From Saturnia japonica (taxonomy: Eukaryota > Arthropoda > Insecta > Lepidoptera > Saturniidae), in contig CM065326.1 in the NCBI GenBank assembly GCA_033032175.1, positions 10,496,001-10,560,000 of the forward strand: DNA of 64,000 nt, read 5' to 3'. Below the pieces are notes generated by a model, which saw only the letters and a list, made by a program, of their open reading frames with translations, did not search any database and was not told the DNA's origin. This document shows positions 56,666 to 64,000 of this stretch, piece after piece (the stretch's first letter is position 1; every line of letters starts with the position of its first letter). The translations under genes and the position numbers were made by a program.

Positions 56666-56755
56666 TGTTTGTATCATAGCAACTCTATATACATTTTCTT
56701 TTTAATTCATAGACATAGATTTTATAAGAAAGGAGATGCGCATTGTTATTCAACA
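56666..56755 (-). repeat. Copia 5' LTR (90 bp)
   Basis: Direct repeat of 53077-53166, with the same TGTTGAATAAC start and ATACAAACA end. It contains CTTATAAAATCTATG, a possible TATA-type promoter. At 90 bp it is very short for an insect LTR. Confidence 0.88.
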
Positions 56756-56760
56756 CTCTC

Positions 56761-56806
56761 GTGGTTTATTTAAAAATCGCCCCGTAATCCTCCTCCTCAA
56801 CACCGG
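56761..56806. repeat. Right inverted arm flanking the Copia element
   Basis: GTGGTTTATTTAAAAATCGC through CCTCCTCAACACCGG is the reverse complement of 52974-53020. It begins five bases after the outer end of the LTR. Beyond CCGG the two flanks no longer match. Confidence 0.85.
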
Positions 56807-59800
56807 CATCACGATCACGCGAACTCATTTCGTAAATCTTGTTTTGTTTCGCTCAAATAGTCAGAAATAATTTTTAAGTAGGTGTCACACAGTTTTTTTA
56901 TACTATATCAGATTACTCAATACCTAAAATACTATAATTTACACTTTTCCAGCTCACTCAATACTTGAAACTCTATAAGAGCGTAATATTAAAAATAATT
57001 GAAAGATATGTACGGTACAGCAACGATTTTGTAACTCACACTGCAAGCAAAATAATTCCAAGGTGACAAAAGTTGACGAACGAAATGAAACAAGGGAATT
57101 CCTCTAGCGACGGGGATTCCCCGAGCGATAGACGAGCAGAACAATATGGCCTGACTCCCTAGTCACAGACTATATAATACTATACTAGTCCCGAGTGTCA
57201 TGCGTTTGCAAGAGCGAGGCCCCGGGCGATTGCCTTGTTCGCCACACCCTAAGGCCCCCACTGCCCACGATAACATAAAGAGTGAACCGGCGAAACGTAA
57301 CGTTCGATGCAATTCTGTTGTGACAGTAGACTTTTTGGGTTGGCAGATAATATTTCAAACAACTACTTAGACTTTGGTGAGGCCTAATGAAATTTTAGAA
57401 AATATATTAGACAATTTGTATTTTAGGCAAAGTTGAAACTGGTAGGTAAAGTTGCGCAGTTTTAAGGGTACATAATTTTAAAAAAAGGTTAACGCCAATT
57501 CCGTTCATATTGAAGACACAACATAAGACAACCCAAAAAACCGTGCGTCAAGTAAAAATTTGTAAGAGTTTAGATACCGACTTCATAATTTATTACCAAA
57601 GTTACGATATCGGTATAGATGTCGCTGATTATCCATTACAATAACCGGTATAGTATAGGCAAAATTATGTATCGTTAACTACATCCCTATTAGAAATGAT
57701 AATAAAACCAGTAAAATATACCAAGTTGTAATTTTTTTATTCCAATATATAATACAGATAACTAACTGTATATACGATCTAATACAAATGGCAACACTAT
57801 AGATATATTTAATGATATCACGGAATAAAACATTAACATACAAATGAAAATGTATTTATCTTGTTTTTGCGATATCTCTACCGATTGGAACTAAAGCGGT
57901 AGGTAAGGTATAAAAACTTAATTTGCAACTATTAACAATAACTTACTAAATCACGTAAACCTTGAATTCCAAATGAAAAAAATACATTAAAAGGAAAAAG
58001 AAACTGGGAATTACCAATTTAATCTTATTTAGTATCCGGCAATAAAGTCTTCGAACTCGTTTATTTTCGAGATTTGGGTCCTTTAATCGTATCTGACGTA
58101 ACAAACGGGATATCCCCTAGTTTGCAGGCGCAGATTTAGAGTTTAACTTTGGGGGGTCATAGATTAAAGTTTCTCGAAGACTTCAACATCGAACATATTA
58201 TACATTTTTTTTAAATGTCGATAATGGTAAATTATATTTAGTGGGAGTTATTACTCCTATGAACCCGCTTAGATCCGCGATTGCTTTGTCTCGCGTTAGT
58301 ATTAAACAAGCCTCCCAGATGAGCGATGTTTTCTCTAATATTTTCGCGGTAGCTTAATTTACCTTTATGCCTAACCAATCGTAGCTCGCCCTGTCTGAAT
58401 TACAAATGTTTTTTCGATTTTTACCAAAAGAGTATTGACAACACTAGCACAAGACTTTAGGTAACAATAAAAAATCCAGAGAGCGTCACATTGCCTATCT
58501 ACAAAAATGAAATCCATTGGCGTATCTAGATTTTTCCCCCGGGGGATCCACTGAAAAGCCCCAAGTTTTTTTTTTTATTTCAATCCACAATTCTGGCAAC
58601 GTCACGTGAATATAATATTTTACTAATTAGGTATTCTTGTAATCTTCACGGAGTTTTTTTGGTGACTTAAAAGGCACGATCCTTTGTTTATTATTTATAA
58701 TCCACTTCACTTCTGTACAATAAATAGCCAAATGAAATAAGCAAACACTCCCAAAGTCCAATCAATGTACGGGTTGGTTGGTAACACAACAAACTAACAA
58801 ACTAGAGTGGTGACCTAATAATTGTGGATTAGTCACGAAACCCCCCAATATACGATAATGGGGGAAAAAAATAATAATAATATGTACATATAATATTTTA
58901 ATTACGGACAAAGTCGATCTACTTTCTACACTAGTTTGAACTGGTTTTTGGCAATTTTATATAGAAAAATATTTTATTAATTTGAAATCGTAACTACAAT
59001 AAAACTTTACTTGTGATAAATATCGACTAATTTCTAAAAACGTCAAGACCTAAATTTAAAAATTATATATTTTATTTTTTTAATTTTACGTACATACGTC
59101 GTTTAATGTGGACATCAAATTCGATTTCTTTGGCACTATCCAATTACGTTTTGAAAGGAGCGATTTTTGCGACATTAATAATAATAATTTATTAGTGACC
59201 ATAGTATTTTACAAGTAATTTAAATCAAAATACAGTTTAATATGGGCTTTAGTAGACAATAGGGAATATGCATGAAATTCAAAAAATGGCAATATATTTT
59301 TTTTACAACCTATAACGTTACTGAATCACGAAAATATCAATAACTCTCAATTTAATTCAATATTCACTGGGAAATCAATAAATAAAAAGTGTAAAAATTG
59401 TGCGGGAATTTGAAAATAGTTAAACACAACGCGACGCCATTGGTTGGCCGTGATTGTGACGTCAAAATATATAATAACAAGTGAGTAGTTCATACCTCAT
59501 CATAGTTTGACGGTGTAACAATAAAATAGATTGTAATGACTTTAAAATGATTTAAATATTGACGTCGAAGTGATCTTCACAACTAAATGAAGTTGTTGTT
59601 GGAGAAATCATGTTTCTTTTTATAATTTTACACCACTTTTTCTTATGTCTTAACCTCTCAGGACAAGCAAACTTAATTTATTGCTTGCATTCCATGTAGT
59701 AGGCACAATGCAGTACTTATATAACTTATCTTGGTTTTTTGTCGTGTTCCATGACATTATGTAATTATGTTATAGACAACGTACAGAATGCCAGATGAGA

Positions 59801-59879
59801 AACCGGCAAAGTATGAAATAGATCTCTGATTTGTTACGAATATCACCGGAGAGATTTTGGCGGGATCTCAAAGTGTCAT
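56807..59879. other. 3-kb region without a recognised gene
   Basis: A GC-richer island at about 57050-57310 (GACGGGGATTCCCCGAGCGA, AGGCCCCGGGCGATTGCC) stands out against AT-rich flanks but has no open frame of note. 58500-58570 (GGCGTATCTAGATTTTTC, CCCCGGGGG) has the look of a dispersed repeat. I can support nothing else here. Confidence 0.4.
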
Positions 59880-60484
59880 GTGATTGAGACACATACATTT
59901 ATAGGGTTTAGTCTTTTTTTAGCGTTATAGGTTTAATTTTGTGGCAACAATCTCACCTAATATTAAGTGACGATGTCGTCAAAGATGGCAGCATACTAAG
60001 CTTAATGGAAGACTGACTCCCAAGTGCAATTTCCAGAACACACCTATTGGTGCTTGGTGTCAGATTTTTAACTTGAGGGTGGTAGCTAGCCAGGAATGTA
60101 TTATAAAAAGCCCTACTACCACCATGATACGGTTTCATCACGATATTTACTTTCACCGAAAGCTCATGCTCACTGCAGGGATTCGAACTCGGTCGATCGT
60201 CGCAGAGTCCGACTGAGCCATCATTTGTATTAGTACTTGTTCGCAGGTCCAACCTCGCCTAACCGAGCATCGTCTGTATTTTGTAACGTATATATAATAA
60301 GGTTATGTAGATATGTTATAAATGACGTGCATACCTCAATACAACAGTTCGCACAAGTCTGGTTGTCACACCGCTAGTCCAATTCGACGTCGAATATAGT
60401 TGTGGAAATCAGGACTTGTATTAACCGTGTGTATTCTATCTCATTCCCGCGTGGGCTAAATCCTATAGATGTTGTCTCAATCAC
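59880..60484. mobile_element. MITE split by a SINE
   Basis: The left end GTGATTGAGACACATACATT, TATAGGGTTTAG (59880-59911) is mirrored at the right end, which read inward is GTGATTGAGACAACATCTAT, AGGATTTAG (ends 60484). Between them sits SINE family A on the minus strand. The right-hand MITE part (60246-60484) matches 36078-36200. Without the SINE the MITE would be about 270 bp. Confidence 0.65.
59914..60245 (-). mobile_element. SINE (family A), best tRNA-like head
   Basis: The minus strand starts GATGGCTCAGTCGGACTCTG (A box) and CCGAGTTCGAATCCCTGCAG (B box), then GAGCTTTCGGTGAAAGTAAA, TATCGTGATGAAACCGTATC, CTGGCTAGCTACCACCCTCA, CACCAATAGGTGTGTTCTGG, and the tail CATCGTCACTTAATATTAGG ending in an A-rich run (T run at 59913-59919). 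Of the five copies it has the clearest Pol III promoter. It has jumped into a MITE. Confidence 0.78.
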
Positions 60485-61086
60485 AACATTATCCCAGAGT
60501 GATTTCGAAACGAATCGGAGATGTATTTCATAGTTTAACTAAATGGCATTTGGCATTCTATAGAATGCCTAAACAAAGTATGTAACATATAACACAAAAT
60601 AAGGCGTAAAATATAAAAATATGATGAATACAGAACACAATATTCGTAGCAATGTTCACTTGTGTTGTTGTTGTCATATAGTATGACGTCACGATAGCGC
60701 GCCAAAATGACGCGTGTTTAAATTGCCAAAATTCGATTGACATTTTTAACTTTTTCTAAAAATTAAAATAGAAGTTTTTTTTAGCGTCATATTTTTTTTA
60801 CGATTGTGTAACGATATAAGGCGTCGATTAAAAATATTTAAAAAAAATCATGCATATACCCTATTCTTAAGCATTTATTCTAGCATGCAATAATATTATT
60901 ATTACATTTCATTTATATTTCCATTTAGACGAGGTATTATCACGGTAATCTTTTTTATTTATATTTAAATAATATATAACATATGATAGTCACAAAATTA
61001 CGCACTCTCGAAAATATTTTTTATCTCAATTCGTGACCTTTCCTATTCCTTTATTCCTTTCAAATCAGAGTAATCTTAATCTTAAA
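60485..61086. other. AT-rich, no gene seen
   Basis: Low complexity and A/T runs (60770-60860). The frame at 60558-60743 has no motif. Confidence 0.4.
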
Positions 61087-61385
61087 TAGGGTTGCCAATC
61101 GTACTATAATAAATCATATTATTTTACTGTATTATCATATTTCAGTTGGATGGAGCCAGCATAGACTTATAACTGCGCATACAAACAGATTTTGTTGGCA
61201 ACATATGAAGTAGTATGGAGAGCATCTAACTAGAGTAAATACTAAACATTATACAGTACATACGTTCATTGTAATAATATATATTTATTTTGTCTTTTTT
61301 TCATATTTTTAAGTGTATTTAGTTTTTTTAATAATTTATTCAAAAAAAATACGATAATCAGCCTAATAATGTGTTGGCAACCCTA
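61087..61385. mobile_element. Candidate MITE with TAGGGTTGCCAA ends
   Basis: A perfect 12-bp inverted repeat, TAGGGTTGCCAA at 61087-61098 and its complement at 61374-61385, bounds about 300 bp of AT-rich non-coding DNA. GGGTTGCCAA-type ends occur in hAT-like and other insect MITEs. No clear target duplication is seen, so classification is open. Confidence 0.5.
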
Positions 61386-62844
61386 GTGTTAAACAGCCTC
61401 AATATTAATAGTCTAATATATCTTAAAAACAGGAATTTAATAATATTTACATTTAAACGGGAATAAAATATAATATTAAGAATTAATGAAAACTAAAATT
61501 ATAATAAATAGATCTACTTCGTGGATAATAATTCAATTAACAAATACAAATTGTTGACATTGGTAAAAAAAAATCATAATTATCATATTTCTCAATCATC
61601 GACACAGGAAACGTTATATAGTCGCAACTCAACCATTCTCAAATCTCAATTTTAATTTTTTATTTTTTGAGATCTGACTATACTGTTAGCCTCAGGGGCC
61701 CTAGAGCCGCTACGGCTTTTACAGCTTCACCGGACTTGGTTCTCAATAATCAAAAATCGATTGTATTTTAGTTCGCCGAAACGATACTAAAAACCGATTG
61801 TATCGATATCGAAAATCGAAATTTACTCAGTTGAAATCGCCGACACTGAGAACCGATGCTACCTATATAGAATGTCTCCTGTCCCTTTTCGATTATACAA
61901 CTTCGTTATGAGATAACAAAATCAAGTATAATACCCATTTAAAAAAGATGAAAGCTATTATATGATTATTTCGAGCCCTAAAGCCGTAAAGATAAAGCAA
62001 AAATATATACTTAGAATATGAATGTATTACATCTATAGTCCCTAAATAAACCACACAATTGATATGCCTAGATGCTTCCAAATCATAGATTTAATATACA
62101 TACATCGGCCTATGTTAGAACGAGACAGGGATACGAGACAATTTTCGTATGTGCTATTGCCAAACATGACTAAAACAAATGCCGTTTATTTATGCAAAAT
62201 CTAATTTTTTTTAGTGTAATTTGATATTTAGTAGACGTACTGTAACTGGATGTATCTCGATTAACAAAAAAAAAAACCATAAATTTATACGCGCACTAGT
62301 GTATTCCGTGTTTCATCTCGTCTCATTAAGCCTTTTGCTGATCTATACTATATTAAATCTGTGTTCCGAATCCTGGAGCAAATTTAATTACATACTTCAT
62401 CAAAAAAACAACGCCTTTTAAAACAGTATGAAAAGAGTCATTCAAGTATTACCGTAAGCAATGTCTCAGTGAATGTCTTTCGATAAAAGAAAAAAAGTCT
62501 TGACACTTTGAAAAAAAAACATAAGCAATACATTGGATACTTTATAAAACATTCCATATATTGGTTAAAAAAATTTTGAATGAAAGGCTATATTACTAAA
62601 ATTTCCAAAGTGGTTTTTTTGTGTTACAAAGAAATACTTAAAAAGACATTCTATGCGTTTCAAATGAGAAGATCATCGCGTCCCTCACTTTTCACTACTT
62701 GATAAAATTGTACAGCCAGCAATGAAAACATAAAAAATGTTTTTACCCTTTTCAATAGTTAATAACATTACCACAGCGCCACCTATCCCGTTTTCTTCGT
62801 GATAATTATTCTATGACCATAAACAAAATAAAAAAGAATTACCC
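61386..62844. other. AT-rich region with a retroposon tail
   Basis: 61665-61745 is the tail of retroposon family B on the minus strand (GGTGAAGCTGTAAAAGCCGT, GGGCCCCTGAGGCTAACAGT, then ATAGTCAGATCTC and an A-rich run). No gene is seen in the rest; small frames at 61893-62081 and 62221-62421 have no motif. Confidence 0.5.
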
Positions 62845-63155
62845 TTTTTTTCTATCTGATCTTAGTGTTAGCCTGAAAGGCCCTACCCAAAATAGAGCCG
62901 CTGATGGCTTTTAAAGCTTTACCGGGGCTTGGGGGGCGAGCGCTTAAGGCACTCAGCCGCGAAAGCGTGGGCAACTAGCGCGCAAGGGTGCCAAAACGGC
63001 CGGAACTCGGCTTGGGCTGTTGCCGCGATTGCAAAGAAGTCGCGATCTGACTAATTCTCTATCGTACAATTCGAGCTAAACTAACATATACATGTCCCTG
63101 CCTCCTGGGAGGAAGGAAGGAACATGTGTATATGTATTTAGTGATCTGAAGAATT
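62845..63155 (-). mobile_element. Retroposon family B, 3' half
   Basis: On the minus strand: CACTAAATACATATACACAT, GTTCCTTCCTTCCTCCCAGG, GTTTAGCTCGAATTGTACGA, CGCGACTTCTTTGCAATCGC, TGGCACCCTTGCGCGCTAGT, TGCCTTAAGCGCTCGCC and the usual tail ending TAACACTAAGATCAGA. It is closest to the copy at 33712-34262 and shares its order with the 1.8-kb repeats. Confidence 0.65.
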
Positions 63156-63845
63156 ACCCATATCCATCCATTTATGGTTGGTCTTGGTTTTTCCACGAAA
63201 CTTTTCCAATTTTCATGCCACGAAAATGTAATTCGAACTATTGCTAGGATTTTAAAACAAAAAAAAAAGCCAAATCATTCCAGCGATTAGCAAACAGCAT
63301 TTAATTTTTATTTTTATAGGATCAAAATTAATAATAACTTACATTACATATTTTTTCTCTTTCATATATATTTTTGTTATTTTGTATGCAAGTCTTTGTA
63401 TTTTATTTTATAACGGGTCACGTGGCATACAGCATAGTCTGTACATTTTATCGTTTTTTCGACCATACATTTATTTACTGAAGTTGCATGTGAAACGCAA
63501 GATGCAAGCAAGATGGTGATTTGACAGTTATCTTCTTATTTGAAACACATAGTTATCGAAGAATTCACTTGAACATTTCAAATAATAACGCACTAATATT
63601 AAATACGGAACCATTCAAAATTGTAAGTAGCTCGTCGTCGCACTATCGTCGGGTAAATTATATAATTAAAAAATATAAATAAATAACCGGTTTGTCGGTC
63701 TGTTAAATTTTAAATCACTGTCCGTGTTTTGTACTCACACAACCAGAAGTATAACACTACCGAAAAAAATAATTGTTTTCTGGACTAACATTTCACACAA
63801 CGCTATTCGATTTTAACGTAGTAGGATCATCCGTTGACAATTTAT
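63156..63845. other. Anonymous AT-rich region
   Basis: Nothing recognised. It precedes the GC-richer coding-like stretch at the right edge. Confidence 0.35.
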
Positions 63846-64000
63846 TTATGTGTTCACGTCTCCTTTGAGGGCTCGTTCGAGGACGGATTTCGATGCGATT
63901 TCGACAGTGACCGTTCGGCTGATGGTGGACAGTTGACCCTGTTCCGTGTCCGTGACGTCAGCGACAGGTTCCGTGAGTATCTTCAGTGAGGACACCTTCG
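63846..64000 (-). CDS. Possible C-terminal exon of an unknown gene (partial)
   Basis: The minus strand is open from the right edge to TAA at 63848-63846, 51 codons: KVSSLKILTEPVADVTDTEQ, GQLSTISRTVTVEIASKSVL, then ERALKGDVNT. The stretch is GC-richer than its surroundings and starts abruptly against AT-rich DNA, as an exon would. The plus strand is also open here for about 43 codons (FEGSFEDGFRCDFDSDRSAD), so the strand is not settled. I do not recognise a family. Confidence 0.35.
   Translation of the reverse strand, partial: KVSSLKILTEPVADVTDTEQGQLSTISRTVTVEIASKSVLERALKGDVNT

Larger units (their letters stand above)
53077..56755 (-). mobile_element. Copia-type LTR retrotransposon, degenerate
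   Basis: Two 90-bp direct repeats (53077-53166 and 56666-56755) begin TGTTGAATAACAATGCG and end ATACAAACA on the minus strand, the TG...CA form of Copia LTRs. They differ at a few bases only. A primer-binding site and a polypurine tract sit in the right places, and gag, protease, integrase and RNase H remnants lie between in Copia order. The RT body has been replaced by other sequence. No matching 5-bp target duplication is visible. Confidence 0.9.

Noticed and set aside
57050..57310. GC-rich island as a promoter or first exon
   Set aside because: No open frame, splice site or core promoter motif could be shown; composition alone is not enough.

Overview
The window looks like AT-rich, intron-rich insect nuclear DNA, most likely from a moth or butterfly. 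The evidence is multi-exon coding with GT/AG introns, cecropia-type mariners with TA target sites, Helitron-type 3' ends in CTAG|T, several tRNA-derived SINE heads and repeat families of a lepidopteran kind. No bacterial-style operons, CRISPR arrays or rRNA are visible. The lepidopteran assignment rests on memory of repeat families, not on a search.

One host gene is clear. Five exons of an SLC6 (sodium-dependent amino-acid/neurotransmitter symporter) gene lie on the minus strand, running from 16.7 or 11.8 kb down to the left edge, where the gene leaves the window. They cover the N-terminus through TM5 and the start of the next loop. The first coding exon is present twice (11525-11786 and 16457-16718) because a block of about 4.5 kb is tandemly duplicated (11122-15640 and 16053-20677). 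The two exon copies encode the same peptide. The distal block also carries an inverted segment between 44-bp inverted arms. The exon 2/exon 3 junction has a one-base phase conflict with canonical splice sites. A short open frame at the extreme right edge (minus strand) may be the end of another gene.

Nearly everything else is mobile DNA. From left to right: a DD41D mariner with perfect 31-bp TIRs in an SLC6 intron (2.9-4.2 kb); a decayed Tc1-like DD34E element with a nested MITE (8.4-10.4 kb); the tandem duplication; a cecropia-type mariner (21.3-22.6 kb); a 16-bp x 7 minisatellite (23.66 kb); Helitron-like ends (24-26 kb); two nearly identical 1.8-kb direct repeats flanking a broken THAP-domain gene (26.2-30.8 kb); a GC-rich poly(A) retroposon and a second DD41-type mariner (33.7-35.6 kb); a second cecropia-type mariner (38.8-40.1 kb); a broken R1-clade-like LINE (41.3-44.6 kb); and a dense cluster of hAT, Helitron helicase, Gypsy and Copia remains (50.3-56.8 kb). 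The last 7 kb is mostly anonymous, with a SINE-in-MITE nest and more retroposon copies. Every transposase or polyprotein frame seen is interrupted, so none of these copies looks autonomous.

The observations I would follow first are the duplicated SLC6 first exon with its internal inversion, the repeat-THAP-repeat composite, and the inverted arms around the Copia element. I did not find a convincing new multi-gene system.
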